In this document: positions 11,362-20,000 of the stretch, one piece after another | Numbering within the stretch: the stretch's first letter is position 1 | Layout: each line of letters starts with the position of its first letter | DNA from: a virus | Length of the DNA: 22,225 nt | Strand: one strand, 5' to 3' | IMG/VR virus record: IMGVR_UViG_3300045928_000032 | Coordinates: 1 to 22,225 of that record | Translations under genes and position numbers: made by a program | Notes under the pieces: generated by a model | Seen by the model: only the letters and a program-made list of their open reading frames with translations | What the model was told of the DNA's origin: nothing | Databases searched by the model: none

Positions 11362-13222
11362 CATTATTGCGACCCTCGCGCCGGAATCGCTCAACGGCGA
11401 GGAACGCACAATCGACGCTACATTTTACAGTGGCGCCGAAGTACCTCGGTTTTCGTGGCTCCGCGGCGAATACATGCTCACGCTGGAGACCAAGCCAGGC
11501 GCAGTGCGGCTCGGTCAGTTGAACACCGGCTCTGCCCCAGTGCTCGAGGCACACAACGATTGGAGGACAAGTGATGTCCTTGGTGTCGTGGAAAAAGGCT
11601 GGCTCGAGAATGGTTCGGCCAAAGCGAGTCTGCGTTTCGCCAAGAACGATGAATCCGCCGATCGCGTCTGGAACAAGATCGAGCAGAAGATCCTGCGCAA
11701 CGTTTCGATGGGTGTCCGGATTCACAAGATGAAAGAGACCTCGACAGCCGAGGACAAAATCAAGTCGTACCTTGCGACAGACTGGGAGCCATTCGAAATT
11801 TCCATCGTCCCGATCGGGGCTGATCCTGGAGCCCATCTTGAACTCGCCGGCGATACCGGCGAGCAGGAAATCGAAGTCGAAGAGTTTTCGCGGGCAACTA
11901 GCCCAAAGGAGGCACACATGCCTGAACAGACGGGCGAAACTGCCCACAATTCGGATGCGGTGGCAGCGGCGCAAGCCGCGGAGCGTACCAGAGTCCTGGA
12001 AATTACCAAAAAGGGCGCACTGGCCAAGCTGGAGCCGGCTTTCGTCACTCAACACATCGAGGCTGGCACGTCGGTTGAGGAATTCATCCGGCTGGGATTC
12101 GACCGGATGGCGGCGCGCAGCGAAGCGATTCCGACACGGGAACATCACGAGATTACGCGCGATGAACGCGAAACCAGGCGCGCACTGGCCGAGTCAGCCA
12201 TTCTCAATCTGGTCCTGCCGAGCAAATTCAAAGTGGAACCGGAGAATGACTTCCGCGGCATGCGGATTTCCAGGCTGGCCGAGGAGTTGCTCACACGCTC
12301 GGGCGTCAGCGTTCGCGGCAAAAACATGGCGGAAATCGTGAATCTCACCATGCACGCGACGGCCGACTTTCCGTACATCCTCGAAAACAGCGCGCGCAAG
12401 ATGCTGCTGGCCGCCTATGAATACGCTTCTCCAACATACAGGACTTGGACCAAGCGCTCGACAACTCCGGATTTCAAAACGATGAGCCGGTTACGACTCA
12501 GTGAGACCCCGGCGTTCATCGTGGTTCCGGAAGGCGGACAGATCCAGCTCGGGCCGATGACGGAATCGCGCGAACAGTACGCGATCGCCACATACGGCCG
12601 CGGCGTATCGTTCACTCGGCAGATGCTGATCAATGACGACCTCGGAGCGTTCAACGATTTGATCTCCGCGTTCGGCATTCAGGCCTCCCGGCTGGAGAAT
12701 AAGACCGTTTACGCGATCCTGACGGCGAATGCTGCCATGGCCGATACAGTCGCGTTGTTCCATGCCACGCACAACAACCTGGGATCCGGGGCCCTTGGTA
12801 ATCCAGGGCTGGATTCGATGTTTACGGCGATGGGAACACAAAAGGGGCTCGATGGTCTGACGGTTCTTAATTTGCGACCGCAGTATCTGATTGTCCCGAT
12901 GGCGAAGGCTGCTACCGCTCAAAGCGTGATGACTCCGGTGGGACCGTCTGTCAAGATCACCGATCAGAACTGGTTCGCCGGCCGGCTGACCATCGTCGCG
13001 GATGGGGAACTTGACGCCAATTCAACCAGCGTGTGGTATGGCGCCGCAGATCCGAGTACTGCACCCGGCATCGAATACTCTCACCTCGAGGGAGCGGAAG
13101 GTCCGCAAATCATCCGCAAAGAGAACGAAGGCGCGATTCTTGGCGTGCAGCTCTATGCGTACCTCGATTTCGGAGCGAAAGCCATCGACTGGCGCCCGCT
13201 CTACAAGAGCACAGGCGTATAA
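11333..13222 (+). CDS. prohead protease / major capsid protein fusion
   Basis: ATG 11333 with AAAGGA about seven bases upstream gives 629 residues. The open frame extends back to 11270, but that overlaps the portal gene and lacks a ribosome binding site. Residues about 10-170 are an HK97-type (S78/U35) prohead protease: candidate catalytic His74 in V-L-E-A-H-N-D, Ser125 in L-R-N-V-S-M-G-V, then E-P-F-E-I-S-I-V-P near 153-161. A linker (170-260) with helical, scaffold-like character follows. The rest (about 290-629) is a Mu gpT/HK97-type capsid protein with F-I-V-V-P-E-G-G, the E-R-F-like R-G-V-S-F-T-R-Q-M-L-I-N-D-D motif and a C-terminal beta-rich part. A nested in-frame start at ATG 11918 with AAAGGAGG is described separately. 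Fusions of this kind are known in phages. Mature capsid requires cleavage of the protease part or independent translation of the capsid part. Confidence 0.9.
   Translation: MAKLRIPRPSIIATLAPESLNGEERTIDATFYSGAEVPRFSWLRGEYMLTLETKPGAVRLGQLNTGSAPVLEAHNDWRTSDVLGVVEKGWLENGSAKASLRFAKNDESADRVWNKIEQKILRNVSMGVRIHKMKETSTAEDKIKSYLATDWEPFEISIVPIGADPGAHLELAGDTGEQEIEVEEFSRATSPKEAHMPEQTGETAHNSDAVAAAQAAERTRVLEITKKGALAKLEPAFVTQHIEAGTSVEEFIRLGFDRMAARSEAIPTREHHEITRDERETRRALAESAILNLVLPSKFKVEPENDFRGMRISRLAEELLTRSGVSVRGKNMAEIVNLTMHATADFPYILENSARKMLLAAYEYASPTYRTWTKRSTTPDFKTMSRLRLSETPAFIVVPEGGQIQLGPMTESREQYAIATYGRGVSFTRQMLINDDLGAFNDLISAFGIQASRLENKTVYAILTANAAMADTVALFHATHNNLGSGALGNPGLDSMFTAMGTQKGLDGLTVLNLRPQYLIVPMAKAATAQSVMTPVGPSVKITDQNWFAGRLTIVADGELDANSTSVWYGAADPSTAPGIEYSHLEGAEGPQIIRKENEGAILGVQLYAYLDFGAKAIDWRPLYKSTGV
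11905..11920 (+). promoter_or_regulatory. internal Shine-Dalgarno and ATG for a separate capsid protein
   Basis: AAAGGAGG (11905-11912) lies five bases before ATG 11918, in frame with the fusion gene at residue 196. Translation from here would give 434 residues to the same stop, a scaffold-like segment plus the capsid domain without the protease. This is one of the best ribosome binding sites in the window, better than that of the full gene. Lambda makes its scaffold Nu3 from an internal start in the protease gene C, so the logic is known. The site is seen directly and use of it is inferred. Confidence 0.65.
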
Positions 13223-13246
13223 CCGTTTTTAAGAGGAGAAAACAAC

Positions 13247-13624
13247 ATGCCTACTGGATATCTTGTTCCTGCGCCACCGCAAATCAGCCCGAAGGCCACG
13301 GTCGTGGCTCATGCTGCTAGCGCTACGTTAACCGTTGCAGACTTCGGTAAAATTCACACCAATACTGGAGCCTCCGGAGCGACTATCTATACATTGCCGG
13401 CGCCGGCAGATGCCGCGGGAGTCACTCTGCGAGTCCAGTTGACAGTAGCTCAAACTGTCCAACTGCTGCCACCGTCTGGCAAGTCGGTATACCTCGGTGG
13501 TTCCGGAGTTGCTTCGAAATATGCGTTGCTTGCTGGGGTCATCGGCAATTACGTCGATCTCTTCAGCGATGGCGAGGCTTATTTGATAACGGGCTATAGC
13601 GGAGTGGTCACAAAAGAGGCCTAA
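13247..13624 (+). CDS. probable head decoration protein
   Basis: ATG 13247 has AGAGGAG about nine bases upstream; 125 residues. It lies directly after the capsid gene, where lambda-like phages carry the decoration (gpD-like) gene. It is beta-rich and has A-D-F-G-K-I-H-T-N-T-G-A-S-G-A and T-L-P-A-P-A-D-A-A-G, a pattern of extended repetitive strands, often seen in capsid decoration proteins and in tail-spike domains. No named family is certain. Role in stabilising the head is inferred from position. Confidence 0.6.
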   Translation: MPTGYLVPAPPQISPKATVVAHAASATLTVADFGKIHTNTGASGATIYTLPAPADAAGVTLRVQLTVAQTVQLLPPSGKSVYLGGSGVASKYALLAGVIGNYVDLFSDGEAYLITGYSGVVTKEA

Positions 13625-13626
13625 CC

Positions 13627-13917
13627 GTGGCCTTTGATTTTGGGCCACTCAATGATGCTGTAACCAGCATCTACGGTCAAACTGTGACACACATCCCCAA
13701 CGCCGGGCCGAACCAGGAACTGCAAGCGACACTCCTGGATCCGGCGCGGCTCGGGGAAGTATCGCCTGGTGTTTTGCTTGTGGCAGCCGCTCCGCCTTTA
13801 CACTTTGTCACGCAGCCGGCAAAGGGTGACCAGATACAAATTGGCAGCGTGGAGTACCGTGTTTTCGCGATTTCCACCGATGCCGGCGGAATGGCGCAAC
13901 TCTCGTTGACTCTGTGA
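13627..13917 (+). CDS. head-tail joining (neck) protein, lambda FII-like
   Basis: GTG 13627, two bases after the previous stop; 96 residues, near the usual size for gpFII-type (117) connectors. It begins with a helix (L-N-D-A-V-T-S-I-Y-G) and is then all beta, with G-D-Q-I-Q-I-G-S-V-E-Y-R-V near residues 70-82, similar to phage head-tail attachment proteins. It follows the head genes and precedes the tail-terminator-like gene. The stop overlaps the next GTG (GTGA). Confidence 0.65.
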   Translation: MAFDFGPLNDAVTSIYGQTVTHIPNAGPNQELQATLLDPARLGEVSPGVLLVAAAPPLHFVTQPAKGDQIQIGSVEYRVFAISTDAGGMAQLSLTL

Positions 13918-14369
13918 CCAATCCGGATATCCTGCGGGCGAACCTTGTGACAAAGCTCCGCGACATTCCATCGCTGGTAGCGCTGCTCGGCGGAGACCCG
14001 GCCAATATCGTCGAGTTCATTGAGCAAGCGGAGGGCGATTCTTTCGGGACCATCGCAAAGCTAAGTCCTCCAAAGCTCTTGGTCATGTACACCGGTTCGG
14101 TTCCACGCACGCAGATGGAGTACAGGCAGCACAATTTCTCGTTGATTCCTCGCGTATCCGGGAGCCCGGTTGCGATCTACGAGCAAATCGAGGACGGCAT
14201 ACCAGTCAGCGGCACTGGTCTGAAAATGCTGTACGAGCCAATACACTTTGCCGTGCATCCGATGGAAGTTACATCGATGCAGCGTCGCGTGATCCCAGTG
14301 AGCGAGCAGTCCAGCTTTGATTACTGGGAGATCTTGACTTCATTCGTTGAAAACAGAGTAGGAGGGTAA
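13914..14369 (+). CDS. probable tail-terminator / tail completion protein
   Basis: GTG 13914 overlaps the previous TGA; 151 residues. A helical N-terminus (I-L-R-A-N-L-V-T-K-L-R-D-I-P-S-L) is followed by a mixed alpha/beta body. Position between the neck protein and the tail tube protein equals lambda Z/U, and the size fits. No motif clinches the family. The role at the tail-head junction is inferred from order. Confidence 0.6.
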   Translation: MTNPDILRANLVTKLRDIPSLVALLGGDPANIVEFIEQAEGDSFGTIAKLSPPKLLVMYTGSVPRTQMEYRQHNFSLIPRVSGSPVAIYEQIEDGIPVSGTGLKMLYEPIHFAVHPMEVTSMQRRVIPVSEQSSFDYWEILTSFVENRVGG

Positions 14370-14373
14370 GAAA

Positions 14374-15432
14374 ATGCCTGCACGCGAACAGGAACTCGCA
14401 ACCGGGATTGGATTTAAAAAGCAGGGTGCTCTGCAAACCGCATTGACGGCTGCGGATCTCTGGACGCTCCGATCGACAAGTTTCAATCCCAGTTTTCCGG
14501 AGCACGTCAACGAAACAGACGCCGATGATTTCAACAAGGGCGACGAGTTCGTTACGCAGGTGTTTCCGTCTCACATAAACTTCCCCTGGGAGTGGCCGTA
14601 CTATCTCACATCGCAGAATGCAGCCCAGGTATTCACGTTTGGGTTCGGCAAGTCCGTGGAGTCAACACCCGGTGCCGGAGCTTTCCAATACGTCTGCACG
14701 CTGATGGATCCCGTAACTGACGGCGTAAACCTTCCTGCTACTACGATCGTTTCCGGACTGCGGGCCGGTACTGGCGGCGAGATGCTGGATATGGCACTCA
14801 TCGGAGCCATCCTGGACTCGTTCGAAATCAAATTGTCGTCTGGGCCTGGCCGCCAAAACGCCACGATGACCTCGCGCTGGTTCGGATGTGGCAAGTACCT
14901 GAACAATTCCGGGATCGCGATACCGGCTGTTACCTCAGAGAATCTCCTGCAGAGCGGTGGGGCGACGGTCATCACCATTAACGGAGTCGATTATTTCGCA
15001 GCGGCTACGTTTGTAGAAACGACTTTCGGCTATCAAAACAACGTGCCTCCGGATGGCGGATTTTTCGCTGGTTCCGGCGTGATGGCATCGGCGGGAGGAA
15101 ATTATGGTATCCGCGGCCGCATGCGGCAGGGCCGCCGGACATTTTCATTGACGCACACCGCAGAACTGGAATCCAGTTCAACGGAACTCGCATTATTGCT
15201 CGCCGGCACAGAAGGCACAGCAACGATCACTATTGAGGGTGCTGTAATAGCAGGCGCCGTCAAGCATAAACTGATTCTCACCTTCCATCGAATTCGATTC
15301 AGCGCGATATCCCTCGGCGAATCTAATGAGGGATTCACGACGGTAGTCGTAGGGTCTCAGATCATGAAACACCCATCGAATGGGGTGATGACGGCGACCA
15401 TCGTCACGGACAAAACCGGGATCTGCCAATGA
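14374..15432 (+). CDS. major tail (tube) protein
   Basis: ATG 14374 with AGGAGGG about six bases upstream, one of the strongest in the tail operon, as expected for a highly expressed structural protein; 352 residues. The sequence is beta-rich, with many Thr, Gly and Ser, begins K-K-Q-G-A-L-Q-T-A-L-T-A, has G-R-Q-N-A-T-M-T-S-R-W-F in the middle and a C-terminal part with E-G-A-V-I-A-G-A-V-K-H-K. Size and location before the tail assembly chaperone match tail tube proteins. It polymerises around the tape measure. The stop overlaps the next ATG (ATGA). Confidence 0.75.
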   Translation: MPAREQELATGIGFKKQGALQTALTAADLWTLRSTSFNPSFPEHVNETDADDFNKGDEFVTQVFPSHINFPWEWPYYLTSQNAAQVFTFGFGKSVESTPGAGAFQYVCTLMDPVTDGVNLPATTIVSGLRAGTGGEMLDMALIGAILDSFEIKLSSGPGRQNATMTSRWFGCGKYLNNSGIAIPAVTSENLLQSGGATVITINGVDYFAAATFVETTFGYQNNVPPDGGFFAGSGVMASAGGNYGIRGRMRQGRRTFSLTHTAELESSSTELALLLAGTEGTATITIEGAVIAGAVKHKLILTFHRIRFSAISLGESNEGFTTVVVGSQIMKHPSNGVMTATIVTDKTGICQ

Positions 15433-15701
15433 CCTACCAGGAAGGGGATCGGATCAAAGTCAAGGCGACGGGCAAATCCGGTGTAGTACGCACGGCCAGC
15501 TTCCACGTCAAGCGGAGCGTCGGAACGGCCGAGGTCATCGAGACGCAGGCCGTGATGGTAACGCTCGACAATGGCGGCGAATCCGCTGAAGTGCTATTTA
15601 CCCACGAAGAAATCGAAAAATCAGAGATAAAGAAGGACAAGCACGAGCATGTTCAGCCTGAACGAGAGCATCGAGGGAAGTCCTCGACCCATAAACGTTA
15701 A
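15429..15701 (+). CDS. small KOW/SH3-like tail-region protein
   Basis: ATG 15429 overlaps the tail protein stop; 90 residues. The first 65 residues resemble a small beta barrel (G-D-R-I-K-V-K-A-T-G-K-S-G-V-V, like a KOW motif), and V-M-V-T-L-D-N-G-G-E is a later strand. The last 25 residues are polar and charged. Function unknown. Its 3' end overlaps the tail chaperone gene by 53 bases in a different frame, longer than any other overlap in this part. Confidence 0.55.
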   Translation: MTYQEGDRIKVKATGKSGVVRTASFHVKRSVGTAEVIETQAVMVTLDNGGESAEVLFTHEEIEKSEIKKDKHEHVQPEREHRGKSSTHKR

Positions 15702-16278
15702 ATTGCCGCCTGGTAGTAGTGCGGAGAGCGTAGATGTTCGCTATCCGACGGATGCGGAGTGGTGCGAACGAATTAGAAACTTCCGCATCGTGCATGCAGC
15801 GTCCGGCAGGAACTACAAGCGTGTTGGAGATAACAGGCCGGCAGTTTCTCAGGAACTCTTCAAAAAAATCTGCCTGAATGGTCATGGCGAGACTATCGAT
15901 GAAGCCGAAGCCTTCTACGTTATCGATCGGCTTGAGCGGTCGCAATGCATCGGGGTTGAGCGGAGTGGAGATCTGTTCCAAGTTCAACTCAGGGTGCAAG
16001 GTGGCATAACTGTTCATGTTCTAAAGGCTCCAACGCAGAAGCGAGTACTCGAATATAAACGCGCCGTCAGCCCTGAGCCGACTGTGCGTAACGGGAAAAT
16101 CGAATCCCGCGGGAGGCTCGAACCAGCCGGGCAACTCTACGATGACCTGATCCAGATGCGAGCCCAAGGTTATTCGGCCGGTGTGCCGATAATCCACAAG
16201 GACCAGGTTCTATCGGCGTTGCTGCTCGAGATGGACGCGATTGCCAATGACGAAGAAGACGACTTCCCGGAAGACTGA
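15649..16278 (+). CDS. tail assembly chaperone, gpG-like
   Basis: ATG 15649 is the only good start before the folded part, with AAGGA about ten bases upstream; 209 residues. V-D-V-R-Y-P-T-D-A-E-W-C-E-R near residues 28-41 and L-L-L-E-M-D-A-I-A-N near 190-200 resemble tail chaperones of siphoviruses. The acidic end (D-E-E-D-D-F-P-E-D) is typical. It lies between the tail tube and tape measure genes, as gpG of lambda does. An open frame in the -1 register continues beyond its stop (see 16251-16553). Tail chaperones coat the tape measure during assembly. Assignment is from order plus frame architecture, not from a decisive motif. Confidence 0.65.
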   Translation: MFSLNESIEGSPRPINVKLPPGSSAESVDVRYPTDAEWCERIRNFRIVHAASGRNYKRVGDNRPAVSQELFKKICLNGHGETIDEAEAFYVIDRLERSQCIGVERSGDLFQVQLRVQGGITVHVLKAPTQKRVLEYKRAVSPEPTVRNGKIESRGRLEPAGQLYDDLIQMRAQGYSAGVPIIHKDQVLSALLLEMDAIANDEEDDFPED

Positions 16279-16553
16279 ACCCCGGCCAGGAGCCGGGGGG
16301 ATTCAGGGACGCGATCGCCGGGTGGATTCGAGGCCGCGACGTCGATGAAATTTACCGGCCTCTGCTCGATCGCGTCTCGATCATCGATGCAGCACTTCAG
16401 ATGCAATTCCACGTGAGCTTGGACGATGTGACGCCCGAGGAGTTCCGGGCGCTGCCCATACTCCGCGCTGAACGTGATCGTTGGCGAGACGAGGAAGAGA
16501 AGAAGCAGGCTGCTATCGCCGAGATGAGACGGAAGTCCACGAGCAGTTTCTGA
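16251..16553 (+). CDS. tail assembly chaperone -1 frame extension (gpT-like)
   Basis: The frame is -1 relative to the upstream gene and open from 16251 to TGA 16551-16553 (100 codons). It has no ATG until 16401, yet the code before that reads like protein (G-F-R-D-A-I-A-G-W-I-R-G-R-D-V-D-E-I-Y), as does V-T-P-E-E-F-R-A-L-P-I-L-R-A-E-R-D-R-W, a pattern common in T extensions of tail chaperones. The two frames overlap at 16251-16278, just where a programmed -1 frameshift would join them. A classical X-XXY-YYZ heptamer is not present. C-CCG-GAA (16266-16272) is the best candidate, located eight bases before a hairpin. An alternative is independent translation from ATG 16401. ATG of the next gene follows the stop directly. 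Confidence 0.65.
   Translation, partial: RRRRLPGRLNPGQEPGGFRDAIAGWIRGRDVDEIYRPLLDRVSIIDAALQMQFHVSLDDVTPEEFRALPILRAERDRWRDEEEKKQAAIAEMRRKSTSSF
16280..16298 (+). promoter_or_regulatory. hairpin at the tail chaperone frame junction
   Basis: CCCCGGC (16280-16286) pairs perfectly with GCCGGGG (16292-16298) around loop CAGGA. It starts two bases after the stop of the upstream frame. Stable hairpins 5-9 bases after a slippery site stimulate -1 frameshifting, and the position suits that. It has no U-tract, so it is not a terminator. Confidence 0.55.
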
Positions 16554-17015
16554 ATGGCGGCGAAGTTCGAAACCAAGATCAGGAAGGCCCGGTTCGTAGT
16601 CTCGCCCTACACGGCCCAGGAAATGATCAGGTACGGGCAAGTCGTAATCGATTCCAACTTAGCCAGGTGGGACCGCGCCGTCGATGCCAACGATGGAGTG
16701 GCGCCTCCGCTGAGGCCTCGCTATGCCGCTTTCAAGTCCAAGCGATACGGCAGCACGCTACGCGATCTGAAACTCACCGGACGTCTGCGGCGCTCTCTGA
16801 AGGTGCTTACCGCGAGCGTGTACCGCGCAACGATGGGGCCTATGGATGGCATCCACACACGCAGCCAGAAGCGCCGGAGCCTGACCTTCGGGGATGTCCT
16901 GGCCATTCTCAATCGCCGCTGGCGCATGTGGGGCGTGTCGCCGCTGGACCAAACCACCGTCGTCCACAAGATGATGGAACGCCCGATCATTCAGGCGAAG
17001 AACGTAGCAGCGTAA
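16554..17015 (+). CDS. virion-morphogenesis-like tail protein
   Basis: ATG 16554 follows the previous TGA directly; 153 residues. P-L-R-P-R-Y-A-A-F-K-S-K-R-Y near residue 52 followed by L-R-D-L-K-L-T-G-R-L-R-R-S-L near 69-82 resembles the core of phage virion morphogenesis / tail completion proteins (Mu gpG type). In those phages the gene often lies near the head-tail junction, so its place between tail chaperone and tape measure is unusual. Assignment is from the motif only. It ends one base before the tape measure ATG. Confidence 0.55.
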   Translation: MAAKFETKIRKARFVVSPYTAQEMIRYGQVVIDSNLARWDRAVDANDGVAPPLRPRYAAFKSKRYGSTLRDLKLTGRLRRSLKVLTASVYRATMGPMDGIHTRSQKRRSLTFGDVLAILNRRWRMWGVSPLDQTTVVHKMMERPIIQAKNVAA

Positions 17016-17016
17016 C

Positions 17017-20000
17017 ATGGCGGCGCAGGAAGTCATCGTTCTCGAGGTTGACCCGACGAGTGCGCTCAAGGCGCAGCAGGCGACGGCGAAGGGCTTCGCT
17101 GAGACTGAAGCCCGGGCAAAACAGGCAACGGCCGCGATCGCCGAGACAGCCGAACAGGCCGGTCAGCAGACAATTCGCCTCATCGATCGGAGTAAGAATT
17201 CCATCGACCGCATCGCTGCATCAGCTGAGAAGCGGGCTTCACAAATCGGCAGGAGCGCACTGGAGCGACTCGAGTCTCAGCGCACTTTTGATTTAAACCG
17301 CGTGGCTGGCGATCCGCGGGCCATCGAGCGTGTGGCGCAGGCTTATTCCAGGCTGATTGCTGAGCAGAAAAAGGCCGATGCTGCGGCCGGTGGGTTCGGA
17401 GACAGACTGCGGCATGCACTCGAGAACCCGCGTGGCGCGCTCGATGCGTTGATCGGCGGACTTACAGGATTGCCTGGGCTTATCGCGGCCGGAGCAACCG
17501 CGGCTATAGGGCTCGGTGTCGGAGTATTCAAAGTCGTCAGTGGCATGGCGGACTGGGTCGAAAAATTAGATCAGGTCGCTATGCAAACCGGACTGACGAC
17601 CGAGCAAGTTCAGCTATTGACAGCGGCTGCAAAAACCCAAGGTGTTCAGGCAGACATCATAACCGGAATAATGCGCGGGCTCTCCAAAACGATGACAGAG
17701 AGCACGGCAGACGCGATTAAGTTGCGTAAGGAATTGGCCGCAATGGGCGTCAGCGGCAAAGATCCCTTCGAAGTATTTCTGAGTATCGGAGAGGCGCTCA
17801 GTAAAATCCAAGATCCATTCGAACGTTTTAATAAGGCCAACGAAATCCTCGGGCGGTCGGGCGGCGAAGCTCTGAAATTGTTTAACGGGCAACTGCGCCA
17901 AACGGTAGAGGGAATCAAGGAGATGGGCGCGGCGCTCGATGAGAACGCGCTGGCAGCCATGCGCCGAATGGACCAGCGGCTCGATGAAGCCGGCGTTCGA
18001 TGGGATACCTGGCTCAAAAAGGGAAAGGCTGCAATCGTCGATCTTGTCGATGCATGGATTACACAATCAGACCGTCTGCAATCGTTAGCTCCAGTAGGCG
18101 GAGATCCCTTTTCGGAAGTAGCCAAGCGACTTTCTCCAACCGAGCTTGAAGAGCGCGTAAGGCGCGACGCAGCGACCAGGGAACAGCGTGATATCGCGGC
18201 CGGAAGGGCGGTCGTAGCCGAATTCGAACGGAAACGCGGACAGGGCTTAGCCGGACTCCAGGCCAGCCAAGCCGCACTTACGCAGCAGCGTCAGGACGCG
18301 TTAGGTCGAGTCGGACGGCTCGGCATCGGCGAAGCAGCAGCACGTACCGCGGTGGCCGATGTCCAGCGGCTGGACAAGGAAATAGCCAGTGTGCAGGCTC
18401 GCATCAAGGCTATCCAGGAAGCACCGGCAAAGGCGGAAGCAGAGCGGCGTCAGGCGGAAGCACTGGATAAGGCGCTGCACGGTAAGCGACTGGAGATGAT
18501 CCGGCAATCCGAAAAAGAAGCTCTTGATTCTGCAGCCAGGCAAGCGGAAGAAATGATTGCGCTCGATGGGCGCGTAGCTCAAGCCAGGACCGAATATCAG
18601 CGCGAAACCGGAGAGATGCAGGACCGTATCCGGCAAACCAATTTTGACCAGCAGATGGTCATGCTCGAGCGCAGCCGCGACGAGCAGCTTCGCAGCCTGG
18701 AAGCTGTCACGGCGCGGACGGTATCAGAAAAGATTGCACTTGAGCAACAGAAACTCGAGATTGAACTGGAATATCTGAAGCGGGCTGAAGAATTGAATCT
18801 CGCCAGCGTGCAGCGTCAGAACCAGTCCGAAATCGACCAGGCTTATCGGCTGGCGCAGACGAAAGAGGACCTGGAGAATCGGCTCACCATTCTTCAGCAG
18901 GAATCCGCGCAACGCGTGGCAATCGCGCGTGATGATGCGGAGGCACGGATTAGGGCGACACAACAGGAATCCGTGAACCGTCAAGCTGCCACCATGCAGA
19001 CCGAATATGAAAGGGCCTTCGACCGTATCCAGAACGGCTTCGAGGGCCTGTTCGACGCACTGCTAACGCGATCCCGGTCGTTTGGCCAGGCGTTGCTCGG
19101 TATGCTCCAGGCTGTGCTGCTGACTCCGCTGAAACAGGCAATGTCCGCAACCGTGGCCGGCGTGCTGACAGGTCGCGGCGGCGGGGCGCTTGGCGGGCTA
19201 TTCGGTGGACTCCCAGGGCTCGGAGGAATTGGCATACCCGGGGCGCCCGGCGGTACTCCTGGGTTTGCCGGACCAGTCGGAGGTCTCGGTTCGATCGGCA
19301 ACGCGGCCGGGCTCCTGGGGCTCTCCGGTATCGGCTCGCTGGCTCTCGGAGGCGGGATGCTCGGCGGGCTCGGAGCCTTCAAACTTGGGCAGCGCGGCGG
19401 TATCGGCGGTGCACTCGCACCCGGGCTGGGCGCTTTGAGCGGGATGCTCGGATTCGGCGGACTTACAGCTATGTTCCCAGCACTGGCTGCCGCTGGGCCT
19501 TTCGGGCTCATCGCGGCTGGCGGCATTGGTGCGTTCGCCGGCATACTCGGGTTGCTCCGCGGGAAATCTACCGATAAGATCCGCGAGAAAATCCGAGGGG
19601 CTTACGGCATCGACATCCGCGAGAAGAACATCCTTGAGCAAATCGCCGGAATTACCAAGCAGAACTTCGGCGGCAACATCGATATGGCGATTAGCTCGCA
19701 GCCCATCCGCGAATTGATCAATCTCTACTCGATGGCTTTCGGCGGCCGTAGCATGGGTCTCTCGAACGTGGCGAGGCCGGTGAGCGTGTTCCAGTCCGGC
19801 GGCCAGATCACGCAGGCGCCATCGGCTTACTCTGCAGCGCCGCCAGCGGGAAGCCGCGGAATGACCGTCGTGATGCCTGTGCAGGTCGTCGGGGCGCGTG
19901 AATTCCTCACCCAGGAAACGACGACGGTAATCGCGCGCAGCGGAAACGTCGTGCAAGGCGCGGTGCTATCCGCGCAGCGGGCCAATGTCGGGCGCCGGAA

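Noticed and set aside
11312-12148. 278-residue minus-strand open frame under the capsid fusion gene
   Set aside because: It is antisense to a clear protease/capsid gene, has no ribosome binding site or domain resemblance, and arises from codon bias of the + strand gene.
16481-17296. 271-residue + strand open frame across the tail chaperone extension and the next gene
   Set aside because: It is rich in Arg and Ser without domains, overlaps three better supported genes, and has no ribosome binding site.
19198-19956. 252-residue minus-strand open frame under the tape measure gene
   Set aside because: Antisense to the Gly-rich part of the tape measure gene; its composition is unnatural and it has no start signal.
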